Below, one piece after another: positions 34,808 to 43,442 of a DNA stretch of 64,000 bases (position 1 is the stretch's first letter; the number at the start of each line of letters is the position of its first letter). A model generated the notes under the pieces. It saw nothing but the letters and a program-made list of their open reading frames with translations, was not told the DNA's origin and ran no database searches. Source of the DNA: Castellaniella sp049673105 (GTDB taxonomy: Bacteria > Pseudomonadota > Gammaproteobacteria > Burkholderiales > Burkholderiaceae_B); the NCBI RefSeq assembly GCF_049673105.1, contig NZ_JBATXG010000020.1, forward strand, positions 1 through 64,000. Direction: 5' to 3'. The position numbers and the translations under genes are program-made.

Positions 34808-36139
34808 ATGAAGCATGCATTGATCAAGACCACGGCAGCCGTCGTGGTGGCTGCCGCCGGGCTGGCGGGTGTCTCCAGCACGGCCCAGGCCGCCGAAGAA
34901 AATTTCATTCCCCTGCTGGTGTACCGCACGGGATCGTTTGCGCCCTTGGGGATACCCTGGGCCAATGGCAAGATCGACTATCTGAAGATGGTCAACGAGC
35001 GCGATGGCGGGGTCAATGGCGTCAAGATCGTCTACGAGGAATGCGAAACGGCCTATTCCACGGACAAGGGCGTGGAATGCTATGAACGCCTGAAGGACAA
35101 GTTCGGCGGCGCGACGGGCTACGACACGCAATCCACCGGCATCACCTTTGCCGTGACCGATAAGGCGATGGTCGATGGCCGTTCCGTCGTGACGGTCGGT
35201 TATGGCCTGTCGCAATCGGCGGATGGCCGGGTGTTCAAATGGAACTTCCCGCTGCTGGGCAATTACTGGACCGCCTACGATGTCATGATCCAGGATATTG
35301 CGAAAAACCTGGGCGGTGAGGACAAGCTGAAAGGCAAGAAGATCGCCCTGGTCTATCATGACTCGCCCTTTGGCAAGGAACCCATTCCGCTGCTGGAAGC
35401 GCGCGCCAAGGACAATGGTTTCGAGCTGCAGCTGTATCCGGTGGCCGCGCCGGGGGTGGAACAGAAATCCACCTGGCTGCAGATCCGCAAGAACCGTCCG
35501 GATTTCGTCCTGATGCAAAGCGCGGGCATCATGACGCCCACCGCCATCCGCGAGGCGCAGGCAGTCGGCTATCCGCGCGACAAGATGTACGGGATCTGGT
35601 GGGCCAGTTCGGAAACCGACGTGGCCGACCTGGGCGATACGGCCAAGGGCTATCACGGCATCACCATCCAGAACAGCGCCGAGCATGGCCGTGTGCATGA
35701 CGACGTCAAGAAATACGTCTACGACAAGGGGCAGGGGGCCGACACCGACGGCAAGACCTTCGGCTCCATCGCCTACACGCGCGGCATGATGATTTCCATG
35801 CTGCAGGTCGAAGCCATCCGCACCGCTCAGGAAAAATTCGGCAAGGGCAAGGCCATGACGCCCGAGCAGGTGCGCTGGGGCTACGAAAACCTGAACCTGG
35901 ACCAGGCCCGTCTGGAAGCACTGGGCTTCGCCAAGCTGATGCGTCCGGTCAAGACCACCTGCGAGAACCACATGGGCACGGACTGGGCGCGCATCATTCA
36001 GTGGGATGGCAAGGCCTTCAAGGTGGTGTCCGACTGGTATCAGTCGAACCCCAAATACATCACGCCGCTGGTGCAGTCTCTGGGCGAAAAATACGCCACG
36101 GAAAAGAAACTGCCCGTGCGGGATTGTGCAGCCGAGTAA
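34808..36139 (+). CDS. ABC transporter substrate-binding protein (HAAT/LivK-like, second importer)
   Basis: A periplasmic binding protein of 443 residues. The start at 34808 follows a strong AGGAGGAG-type ribosome site and gives a signal peptide ending near STAQA. Conserved segments include PWANGKIDYLKMVNERDGG, YDTQSTGITFAV and the MGIWWASSETD-like YGIWWASSETD. It differs strongly from the binding protein at 24141, so the two importers probably take different substrates. Because the operon has CoA ligases, a carboxylic (possibly aromatic or fatty) acid is the best guess for this one. Confidence 0.92.
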   Translation: MKHALIKTTAAVVVAAAGLAGVSSTAQAAEENFIPLLVYRTGSFAPLGIPWANGKIDYLKMVNERDGGVNGVKIVYEECETAYSTDKGVECYERLKDKFGGATGYDTQSTGITFAVTDKAMVDGRSVVTVGYGLSQSADGRVFKWNFPLLGNYWTAYDVMIQDIAKNLGGEDKLKGKKIALVYHDSPFGKEPIPLLEARAKDNGFELQLYPVAAPGVEQKSTWLQIRKNRPDFVLMQSAGIMTPTAIREAQAVGYPRDKMYGIWWASSETDVADLGDTAKGYHGITIQNSAEHGRVHDDVKKYVYDKGQGADTDGKTFGSIAYTRGMMISMLQVEAIRTAQEKFGKGKAMTPEQVRWGYENLNLDQARLEALGFAKLMRPVKTTCENHMGTDWARIIQWDGKAFKVVSDWYQSNPKYITPLVQSLGEKYATEKKLPVRDCAAE

Positions 36140-36184
36140 GCCGTGCCGGGGCCGGGCGCATGCCCGGCCCCCAGGAGAATATTC

Positions 36185-37012
36185 ATGGAAAGCGCACTGG
36201 CCCCCGAACCCGCCGTCCTGCTGGATGTCAATGGCATCGAGGTCATCTACAACCACGTGATCCTGGTGCTCAAGGGCGTATCGCTGAGCGTGCCGGAAGG
36301 CCGCATCGTGGCCTTGCTGGGGGCCAATGGCGCTGGCAAGACCACCACGTTGCGGGCTATTTCGAACCTGCTGCGCGGTGAACGCGGCGAAGTCACCAAG
36401 GGCAGCATCGAATATCGCGGCGAACGCATCGAATCGCTGTCGCCCGCCGATCTGGTGCAGCGCGGAGTGATTCAGGTGATGGAAGGCCGCCATTGTTTCG
36501 CCCACCTGAGCATCGAGGAAAACCTGCTGACCGGGGCCTATACCCGGCGTCTGGGGCGCGGCGATCTGGCGGCGGCGCTGGAACGGGTCTATCAGTATTT
36601 CCCGCGTCTGAAGCAACGGCGCAAAAGCCAGGCGGGCTATACGTCCGGCGGCGAACAGCAGATGGCGGCGATTGGTCGGGCGCTGATGGCCGATCCGCGC
36701 ATGATCCTGCTGGATGAACCATCCATGGGGCTGGCGCCGCAGATCGTCGAGGAAATCTTCGAGATCGTGCGCGACCTGAACCAGCGCGAAGGCGTCAGTT
36801 TTCTGCTGGCCGAACAGAACACCAATGTGGCGCTGCGCTACGCCGACTATGGCTACATCCTGGAAAACGGTCGCGTCATGATGGATGGTGCGGCCCAGTC
36901 GCTGGCTGAAAACGAAGACGTCAAGGAATTCTATCTGGGCGTGTCGGGATCCGGTCGCACCAGTTTCCGCGACACCAAGTTCTATCGCCGGCGCAAGCGC
37001 TGGCTGGCCTGA
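36185..37012 (+). CDS. ABC transporter ATP-binding protein, LivF type (second importer)
   Basis: The 275-residue ATPase has Walker A GANGAGKTT, the signature TSGGEQQMAAIGRAL, Walker B MILLDEPSMGLAP and ADYGYILENGRVMMDG. The start at 36185 follows CAGGAG. Compared with the LivF-type protein at 28277 it carries an N-terminal extension (about 15 residues) and a basic tail of about 25 residues (FRDTKFYRRRKRWLA). It completes the second importer. Confidence 0.93.
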   Translation: MESALAPEPAVLLDVNGIEVIYNHVILVLKGVSLSVPEGRIVALLGANGAGKTTTLRAISNLLRGERGEVTKGSIEYRGERIESLSPADLVQRGVIQVMEGRHCFAHLSIEENLLTGAYTRRLGRGDLAAALERVYQYFPRLKQRRKSQAGYTSGGEQQMAAIGRALMADPRMILLDEPSMGLAPQIVEEIFEIVRDLNQREGVSFLLAEQNTNVALRYADYGYILENGRVMMDGAAQSLAENEDVKEFYLGVSGSGRTSFRDTKFYRRRKRWLA

Positions 37013-37030
37013 TTCACGAGGGGATGCATC

Positions 37031-38302
37031 ATGCAGGCTTATTACGATGCGCGCGAGACGGCATCCGCCCCGCAGCGGGAACAGGAACTATTCGCCCGGC
37101 TGCCCGCCGTGTTGGCGGCGGCCCAGGCCGGGGCGCCGGCGATTGCGCGGCAGTTGCAGGGGGTGGACTTAAACAGCCTGACGTCGCGCCAGGCCTTGGC
37201 CAGGATTCCGGTGCTGCGTAAAAGCGAATTGCTGCAGATCCAGCATACGGCCCGCCTTGCCCAGCCGGCGATGCAGGGCGAGGCGGAAAGAGTGCGGGTC
37301 TTTGGCGGGGTATCCACCGTCGGCTGGGGCGCGGCGCGGCGCGTGTTCGCTTCGCCAGGCCCCATCTACGAGCCCGAAAGCGCCCGGACGGATTATTGGG
37401 GCTTTGCACGTGCTTTGCATGCGGCGGGCGTGCGTGCCGGAGACCTGGTGCACAACTGCTTTTCCTATCATTTCACGCCGGCAGGCTCGATGATGGAAAC
37501 CGCCGCGCATGCCTTGGGCTGCACCGTCTTTCCCGGCGGCGTGGGGCAGACGGAACAGCAGGTGCGCACGATGGCCGATCTGGCGCCTCAGGCGTATACC
37601 GGCACGCCCAGCTTTTTGCGCATCATCCTGGAAAAGGCCGACGAGATGGGGGTGGCCCTGCCGGCGCTACGCTGCGCTCTGTTTTCCGGCGAGGCCTATC
37701 CGCCGTCGCTGCAGGCCTGGTTCCAGGCCAGGGGCATTCAGGGTTTTCAGGCGTATGGCAGCGCGGATCTGGGCATGATCGCGTTTGAAACCGAGGCTCG
37801 TGCCGGGCTGGTCCTGAATGAAGATTTGATCGTGGAAATCGTGCGACCCGGCACTGGCCAGCCCGTGCCGGACGGCGAAGTCGGCGAGGTCGTGGTGACG
37901 ACCTTCAATCCGGACTATCCGCTGGTGCGCTTTGGCACCGGGGATCTGTCCGCCCTGATGCCGGGGGAATCCCCCTGCGGTCGTACCAATGGCCGCATCC
38001 GGGGCTGGCTGGGGCGGGCGGATCAGACCACCAAGGTGCGCGGCATGTTCGTGCATCCTGAACAGATTGCCCAGGTGCTGGTCCGCCATCCGCAAATCAG
38101 CCGTGCCAGGCTGGTCGTGTCGGGCGAAATGGGGCATGACATCATGACCTTGAAGGTCGAATCAGGGGATGATCTGGATCTGGCGAGTGTGGCCGATACC
38201 GTGCGAGATCAGACCAAACTGCGGGCCGTCGTCGACAGGGTGCTCGCGGGCACTCTGCCCAATGACGGCAAGGTGATCGAGGATATCCGCCGCTACGACT
38301 GA
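37031..38302 (+). CDS. Phenylacetate-CoA-ligase-like protein (PaaK family) with altered phosphate loop
   Basis: The 423-residue protein has the PaaK-like fold: the N-terminal LTSRQALARIPVLRKSELL, the central SYHFTPAGSMMETAAHALGC, YTGTPSFL, LFSGEAYPPSL and QAYGSADLGMIAFE, and a C-terminal domain with GRADQTTKVRGMFVHP and SGDDLD. The usual SSGTTGKPT phosphate loop is missing; residues 91-112 read FGGVSTVGWG then VFASPGPIYEP. It may therefore bind nucleotide differently or not be an active ligase. It is the last gene of the ligase-importer operon, 18 bases after the LivF-type gene. Confidence 0.82.
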   Translation: MQAYYDARETASAPQREQELFARLPAVLAAAQAGAPAIARQLQGVDLNSLTSRQALARIPVLRKSELLQIQHTARLAQPAMQGEAERVRVFGGVSTVGWGAARRVFASPGPIYEPESARTDYWGFARALHAAGVRAGDLVHNCFSYHFTPAGSMMETAAHALGCTVFPGGVGQTEQQVRTMADLAPQAYTGTPSFLRIILEKADEMGVALPALRCALFSGEAYPPSLQAWFQARGIQGFQAYGSADLGMIAFETEARAGLVLNEDLIVEIVRPGTGQPVPDGEVGEVVVTTFNPDYPLVRFGTGDLSALMPGESPCGRTNGRIRGWLGRADQTTKVRGMFVHPEQIAQVLVRHPQISRARLVVSGEMGHDIMTLKVESGDDLDLASVADTVRDQTKLRAVVDRVLAGTLPNDGKVIEDIRRYD

Positions 38303-38304
38303 TT

Positions 38305-38778
38305 TTAGGTCTTCTTGCGATAGACCAGGCTGATGTGCGCAAAGGCGGTCTGCAGTTCGCGGCTGCCCGCTTGAAAGAAGACGGGCCGGCCCTTGGCCAC
38401 GAAGCACACCAGTTTCTTCGACGCCAGCTGCGGAATGAATTTGGTGGACTGGATATCGGCCCAGGAAACCTCGCGCCGCGAAATCCAGGACTGGCGGATA
38501 CCCCAGTCGGAAATTTCCGTCACCGATGTCCACATATGCCAGCTCATCCACAGCAGCGCGCCGAAACACACGACCAGGCTGGCGACGACCGGCAGCGGCA
38601 GCGCGATATCGGGGGTGAGTTGCAGCACGATGAACAGGCGCACGGCGATGAGCGCCATGAATATCCAGGCGATGGCGCCGATCCAGCGTGGCCAGGCGCG
38701 TCCGCGCAGCGGCAAGGGGGCGATCTGAGCCAGGAGTTCGGCGTGTTCTTCGGGGGTGGGGCGGTCGAAAGGGGACAT
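38305..38778 (-). CDS. Small membrane protein of unknown function, PH-like C-terminus
   Basis: I do not recognise a characterised family. The 157-residue protein has a charged N-terminus, two hydrophobic segments (about residues 31-53 and 61-82) and a soluble C-terminal part (EISDWGIRQSWISRREVSWADIQSTKF...) whose pattern resembles bacterial PH-like (YcxB/bPH2) domains. Its stop is two bases from the stop of the convergent PaaK-like gene. The neighbouring genes suggest no function. Confidence 0.7.
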   Translation of the reverse strand: MSPFDRPTPEEHAELLAQIAPLPLRGRAWPRWIGAIAWIFMALIAVRLFIVLQLTPDIALPLPVVASLVVCFGALLWMSWHMWTSVTEISDWGIRQSWISRREVSWADIQSTKFIPQLASKKLVCFVAKGRPVFFQAGSRELQTAFAHISLVYRKKT

Positions 38779-38865
38779 CGGAATGTATGGTGAGACAGCT
38801 TGCTCCAGGGGGAACGTGCTGTGCGGTTCTAGGGAAGCGGGCGTGTGTCTGGGGGACTGCAGGGG

Positions 38866-39768
38866 TCAGGCTCTTTTCAGGGCCAGGGCGCGGCCTGCGC
38901 GGCTGGCCGTGGGTCGTCCGATCTGACTGGAAATCCATTGCCCGATGTCCACGACGGCATCCAGGTCGACGCCGGTGTGCAGGCCCTGTCCGTGCAGCAG
39001 ATACAGCACGTCTTCAGTGGCGACGTTGCCGGTGGCGCCCTTGGCGTAGGGGCAGCCCCCCAGGCCCGCCACAGAGCTATGGAAGATGCGCACTCCGCAT
39101 TCCAGAGATGTCAGGATATTGGCCAGCGCCTGGCCGTAGGTGTCGTGGAAATGGCCCGACACCCGCGTCCCCAGATCGGTGATCTGGCCCACGGCTCGCA
39201 TCACGCGGGCGACCTGCGCAGCCGTGCCCACCCCGATGGTATCGGCCACGTCGATTTCATCGCAGCCCAGGCGCAGCAAGCGTTCCGCCACATCCACGAC
39301 GGCGGACACCGGGGTTTCGCCCTGATAGGGGCAGCCCAGGGCGCAGCTGATGCTGCCGCGCAGCCGCAAGCCGGCTTGCTTGGCCGCTGCCGCCACCGGC
39401 TCGAAGCGGGTCATGGATTCGGCGATGGAGCAATTGATGTTGCGCTGAGAAAAGGCTTCGCTGGCAGCCCCGAAAATAACCACTTCGTCTACCTGCGCCG
39501 CCTGGGCGCCCTCCAGCCCACGCATATTGGGCACCAGGGCGGAATAGATCGTGCCGGGCCGCCGCGTGATGCCTGCCATGACTTGCGTTCCGTCGGCCAT
39601 CTGCGGCACCCACTTGGGCGAAACGAAAGAGACCGCTTCGACGTTAGGGAAGCCGGCGGCGGCCAGGCGGTTGACCAGTTCGATCTTGACCGCCGAGTCG
39701 AGGAATTGCTGTTCGTTTTGCAGGCCGTCGCGTGGGCCGACTTCGACGATCTTGACGTGTTCGCTCAT
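38866..39768 (-). CDS. mvaB: Hydroxymethylglutaryl-CoA lyase
   Basis: It cleaves HMG-CoA to acetoacetate and acetyl-CoA, the last step of leucine breakdown. The 300-residue TIM-barrel protein has the metal and substrate motifs VGPRDGLQNEQQ, VSFVSPKWVPQMAD, GHFHDTYGQALAN and the active-site cysteine loop GGCPYAKGATGNVATED, all intact. No other leucine-pathway genes are in the window. It may serve the amino-acid and acyl-CoA uptake genes upstream, but it is on the other strand, with its own 98-base upstream gap. Confidence 0.95.
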   Translation of the reverse strand: MSEHVKIVEVGPRDGLQNEQQFLDSAVKIELVNRLAAAGFPNVEAVSFVSPKWVPQMADGTQVMAGITRRPGTIYSALVPNMRGLEGAQAAQVDEVVIFGAASEAFSQRNINCSIAESMTRFEPVAAAAKQAGLRLRGSISCALGCPYQGETPVSAVVDVAERLLRLGCDEIDVADTIGVGTAAQVARVMRAVGQITDLGTRVSGHFHDTYGQALANILTSLECGVRIFHSSVAGLGGCPYAKGATGNVATEDVLYLLHGQGLHTGVDLDAVVDIGQWISSQIGRPTASRAGRALALKRA

Positions 39769-39898
39769 GGAGATCCTTGCCGATGCGTGGGAGCCGGCCC
39801 CGGTGAGCCGGGGCCGGTCTGTAAAGTCATGCCCCGATCATAGCGCGGCGCTTGCGGACGCGGTGCAGGCAGGGCCGGAGATACCCCTGGCCGCGAGC

Positions 39899-41122
39899 TT
39901 ATGCCGGGTCTGGCAGGCGCCGGTAGCGGCCATCCGCCTGGCGTTCCAGGGCGCCGCCGAGTTCCAGCAGCGTCAGTTCACCCATCAGCCGGTCGATGGT
40001 CCAGCCGGTGCGGGCCTGCAGGGTATCGAGATCCGCGGGTTCATAGCCCAGGGCCTGCAGCAGAGGCGCTGCCTCGGCGACAGGAGGATTGCCGGCAGGC
40101 CTTGCTGCCTGAGGAGCCTCGGCTGCGCTGGCCGGTGGCTTGGGGGTGAGGGGCGGCGCCGTCCCCGGCAAGACGCCTTGGCGCAATTCTTCGATGATGT
40201 CCTGCCCGGATTCGACCAGCTTGGCCCCCTGGCGGATCAGCGCATGGCAGCCGCGCGACAGCGGGGAATGGATGGACCCCGGGATGGCGAAGACCTCGCG
40301 CCCCATCTCTGTGGCCAGCCGCGCGGTGATCAGCGATCCGCTGCGAGCGGCGGCCTCGACCACCAGCACGCCGCGGCTCAGTGCCGCCACCAGGCGGTTG
40401 CGCTGCGGGAAGTGAAAGGGCAGACCCTGGGCGCCCAGCGGGAATTCCGACAGCATCAGGCCGTGTTCCGCAATGCGATGGGCCAGTGCGCGGTGCGCAG
40501 GCGGGTAGACCCGGTCGATACCGGTCCCCAGCACGGCCAGGGTGCCGCCGCCCGCCGACCCGGCATCCAGCGCGCCGGCGTGTGCCGACCCGTCGATGCC
40601 GCTCGCCAGACCGCTGACCACACACCAGCCCTGTTGCGCCAGATGCTGCGCGAACGCATGCGCATTGCGGGTGCCTTCCGGGGTGGCGCTGCGCGCGCCC
40701 ACGATGGCCAGCATGGGCCTGCTCAGGATATCCAGCCGTCCGTGTGCGTACAGGATGGGCGGCGGATCGTTCAGTTCATACAGCGCGTGGGGATACTGCG
40801 GGTCGGCGAGCGTCAGCAGATGATGTCCGGGGTCGGCCAGCCAGTCCAGGCTGGCGTCGATGGCCTGCTGCAGGGCTTCGTCGGGCGGCTGGCGCAGCCG
40901 CGCCGCCAGGCCGGGGTCCAGGTAGCGCGCCAGGCTGCTGATGGAGGCCGCGCAGATGTCCTGGGGCATGCCGAAGGCCGACAGCAGCAGGCGGATGCGC
41001 GCCGCCCCAAGATCGGGTTCCAGGCTCAGGCGGATCCAGGCCCGCAGTTCGTCTTCGGCAATGGTCAATGGCATGGCGGCAGTGTGCCACGGATCGGAGA
41101 CTTCGACTGGCTCGCGTGACAT
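39899..41122 (-). CDS. dprA: DNA processing protein DprA (Smf)
   Basis: DprA protects incoming single-stranded DNA and loads RecA during natural transformation. The 407-residue protein has the Rossmann-like DprA core: MLAIVGARSATPEGTRNA, VVSGLASGIDGSAHAGAL, GTLAVLGTGIDRVYP, SEFPLG, NRLVAALSRGVLVVEAAARSGSLITA and QGAKLVESGQDI. A proline/alanine-rich linker leads to a C-terminal winged-helix segment. An alternative ATG at 41074 would drop 16 residues; neither start has a good ribosome site. comF, also linked to competence in some bacteria, lies at 50263. Confidence 0.94.
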   Translation of the reverse strand: MSREPVEVSDPWHTAAMPLTIAEDELRAWIRLSLEPDLGAARIRLLLSAFGMPQDICAASISSLARYLDPGLAARLRQPPDEALQQAIDASLDWLADPGHHLLTLADPQYPHALYELNDPPPILYAHGRLDILSRPMLAIVGARSATPEGTRNAHAFAQHLAQQGWCVVSGLASGIDGSAHAGALDAGSAGGGTLAVLGTGIDRVYPPAHRALAHRIAEHGLMLSEFPLGAQGLPFHFPQRNRLVAALSRGVLVVEAAARSGSLITARLATEMGREVFAIPGSIHSPLSRGCHALIRQGAKLVESGQDIIEELRQGVLPGTAPPLTPKPPASAAEAPQAARPAGNPPVAEAAPLLQALGYEPADLDTLQARTGWTIDRLMGELTLLELGGALERQADGRYRRLPDPA

Positions 41123-41193
41123 CCGGGTCCCGTAGGAATCGCAAATCTTGTTTTATGATAGAGCTTTAGGCATCATCGAATCAGGCAATTGTC

Positions 41194-41706
41194 ATGGCTT
41201 TGCTTCCCATTCTCAAATATCCGGATCCCCGGCTGCACAAGGTCGCTGCCCCGGTGCAGCAGGTGGACGACCGCATTCGGCAATTGGTCCGCGACATGGC
41301 GGAAACCATGTACGCCGCGCCGGGCGTGGGCCTGGCGGCCACTCAGGTAGACGTGCACGAACGCATAGTCGTCATCGATGTATCCGAAGACGGCAATGAT
41401 CTGCACGTGCTGATCAATCCCGAGATCACTTGGAAAAGCGACGAACTACAGGTCTACGAAGAAGGCTGCCTGTCCGTGCCGGGGGTCTACGACGAGGTCG
41501 AGCGGTCGGCCCGCATCCATGTGCGTGCGCTCAACGAGCAGGGCGAGCCCTACGAATTTGATGCGGACGGCCTGCTGGCCGTGTGCGTCCAGCACGAACT
41601 CGACCACCTGTTGGGCAAGGTCTTTGTCGAATATCTGTCCGTCCTGAAACAGAACCGTATCCGCACACGGCTGCGTAAGCAGCAGCGTGAAGCTGCCGGG
41701 GCCTGA
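41194..41706 (+). CDS. def: Peptide deformylase
   Basis: It removes the formyl group from the N-terminal methionine of new proteins. The 170-residue metalloprotein has all three family motifs: GVGLAATQ, EGCLSVPG (metal-binding cysteine) and QHELDHLLGKVF (two metal-binding histidines and the catalytic glutamate). A TATGAT hexamer at 41154-41159 may be its -10 box. The fmt gene follows after four bases, the classic def-fmt pair that removes and adds the formyl group. Confidence 0.97.
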   Translation: MALLPILKYPDPRLHKVAAPVQQVDDRIRQLVRDMAETMYAAPGVGLAATQVDVHERIVVIDVSEDGNDLHVLINPEITWKSDELQVYEEGCLSVPGVYDEVERSARIHVRALNEQGEPYEFDADGLLAVCVQHELDHLLGKVFVEYLSVLKQNRIRTRLRKQQREAAGA

Positions 41707-41710
41707 TCCC

Positions 41711-42670
41711 ATGCGGCTTGTTTTTGCAGGAACCCCGGAATTCGCCCGGCAGGCTCTGTCGGCCATCCTGGATGCCGGTCATATGGTCGTGGGGGTGTTG
41801 ACCCAGCCGGATCGTCCCTCCGGGCGAGGCATGAAATTGCAGGCCAGCCCCGTCAAGCAGGCGGCGCTGGATGCCGGCATCGCCGTGCTGCAACCGCGCA
41901 GCCTGCGCCTGGACGGCAAGTATCCCGACGAAGCCCAATCCGCGCAGGACACCCTGCGGGCCTGGGCGCCGGAGGTGATGGTGGTGGCGGCCTATGGTCT
42001 GATCCTGCCGCAGTGGGTGCTGGATCTGCCGCGTCATGGCTGCCTGAACATTCACGCCAGCCTGCTGCCGCGCTGGCGGGGGGCGGCCCCCATTCAGCGG
42101 GCGATTCAGGCCGGTGATGCGGACAGCGGCATCACCATCATGCAGATGGATGCCGGGCTGGATACTGGCGACATGCTGTTGCGGGTCGAATGTCCCATCG
42201 GACCGCAGGACACCGGGGCCAGCTTGCATGATGCGCTGGCCACCGCCGGCGCCAGTGCAATTGTCCAGGTGCTGGGCGATCTGGATGTCGGGCGTCTGCC
42301 TGATCCGGTACCGCAGCCCCAGGACGGCATTACCTATGCCGACAAACTGCAGAAATCCGAATCGGCCCTGGATTTTTCTCTGCCTGCCACCGAGCTGGCC
42401 CGGCGCATTCGCGCCTTTGATCCCTTTCCGGGGACTACGATGGCTTTGCCGGGCATCGAGCAGCCCGTGAAGGTCTGGGCGGCGCGGGCGCTGCCCATGC
42501 CGGATCAGTCGGCAGGCGCAGCGCCCGCCCCCGGCACGATCGTGCAGATGGGGCGCGAGGGCATCGACGTGGCGACGGCCCAGGGGCTGTTGCGGATCAC
42601 CTTGCTGCAGAAGGCCGGCAGCCGGCGTCAGGCGGCAGACGTTTTTCTGCAATCGTATCGGGTGCCATGA
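41711..42670 (+). CDS. fmt: Methionyl-tRNA formyltransferase
   Basis: Fmt formylates initiator Met-tRNA using 10-formyl-tetrahydrofolate. The 319-residue protein has VFAGTPEFARQAL at the N-terminus, GLILPQWVLDLPRHGCLNIHASLLPRWRGAAPIQRAI with the catalytic Asn/His region, and a C-terminal tRNA-binding barrel. The start at 41711 matches the family N-terminus MRLVFAGTP. It ends in the gap before the convergent response-regulator gene. Confidence 0.97.
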   Translation: MRLVFAGTPEFARQALSAILDAGHMVVGVLTQPDRPSGRGMKLQASPVKQAALDAGIAVLQPRSLRLDGKYPDEAQSAQDTLRAWAPEVMVVAAYGLILPQWVLDLPRHGCLNIHASLLPRWRGAAPIQRAIQAGDADSGITIMQMDAGLDTGDMLLRVECPIGPQDTGASLHDALATAGASAIVQVLGDLDVGRLPDPVPQPQDGITYADKLQKSESALDFSLPATELARRIRAFDPFPGTTMALPGIEQPVKVWAARALPMPDQSAGAAPAPGTIVQMGREGIDVATAQGLLRITLLQKAGSRRQAADVFLQSYRVP

Positions 42671-42733
42671 GATCGGCAGGTGGGGCCATGACGGCGCTTG
42701 CTTGACGTGTGCCGCAGCCTGACCGATAGGGAT

Positions 42734-43432
42734 TCAGCTGCTGGATGATTTCTTGCGCGAGGTATCGATGCCCAGCTGTTTCAGCTTGCGGTACAGGTGG
42801 GTGCGTTCCAGTCCGGTGCGTTCCGATACCCGTGTCATGCTGTGATTTTCGTGCAGCAGGTGGTATTCGAAATAAATGCGTTCGAATTCGTCGCGTGCTT
42901 CGCGCAGCGGCTGATTCAGAGAAATCGCGCCCAGATGGGAATCATCCGGCGCCGGGGCGGGCGCGGCTTGAGCCTGGGCGGCGGCGTTGCCCAGGGCGGG
43001 CTGCTGGGTGAAGACCGGGTCCGGCATGATCGGTCGTTCGGTGCGGCTGCGCATGGATTCCGGGATCACGGGTCGGGCCAGGCCGGCTGCCACGGTTTTC
43101 AGCAGCTTTTGCAGCGTGATGGGTTTTTCCAGGAAGTCGACGGCGCCAATGCGAGTGGCTTCCACGGCGGTGTCGACTGTGGCGTGGCCGCTCATCATGA
43201 TGACGGGCATATTCAGCAGTCCCTGGCTGGACCATTCTTTCAGCAGGCTGACGCCGTCGATGTCGGGCATCCATATGTCCAGCAGAACCAGATCCGGTCT
43301 TTGGCGCAGGCGGTAGTCGCGAGCCTGGGCGGCGTTTTCTGCGAGAGCGACCGTATGGCCTTCATCGTAGAGAATTTCGGATAGCAGCTCACGAATGCCG
43401 ATTTCATCGTCGACCACCAGAATTCTGGCCAT
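42734..43432 (-). CDS. NtrX-like response regulator lacking the AAA+ domain
   Basis: The 232-residue protein has a receiver domain (residues 1-120; phosphoacceptor about D52 in LLDIWMP; switch and K in EKPITLQKLL), a proline/alanine linker (about 120-165) and a Fis-type DNA-binding helix-turn-helix (about 190-225, TRVSERTGLERTHLYRKLKQLGI). The sigma-54 activation (AAA+) domain of true NtrX is absent, so it cannot activate sigma-54 promoters in the usual way. Its partner kinase gene ends 10 bases upstream. The serine-rich end (SRKKSSSS) is low complexity. Confidence 0.9.
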   Translation of the reverse strand: MARILVVDDEIGIRELLSEILYDEGHTVALAENAAQARDYRLRQRPDLVLLDIWMPDIDGVSLLKEWSSQGLLNMPVIMMSGHATVDTAVEATRIGAVDFLEKPITLQKLLKTVAAGLARPVIPESMRSRTERPIMPDPVFTQQPALGNAAAQAQAAPAPAPDDSHLGAISLNQPLREARDEFERIYFEYHLLHENHSMTRVSERTGLERTHLYRKLKQLGIDTSRKKSSSS

Positions 43433-43442
43433 ATCACCTCAC

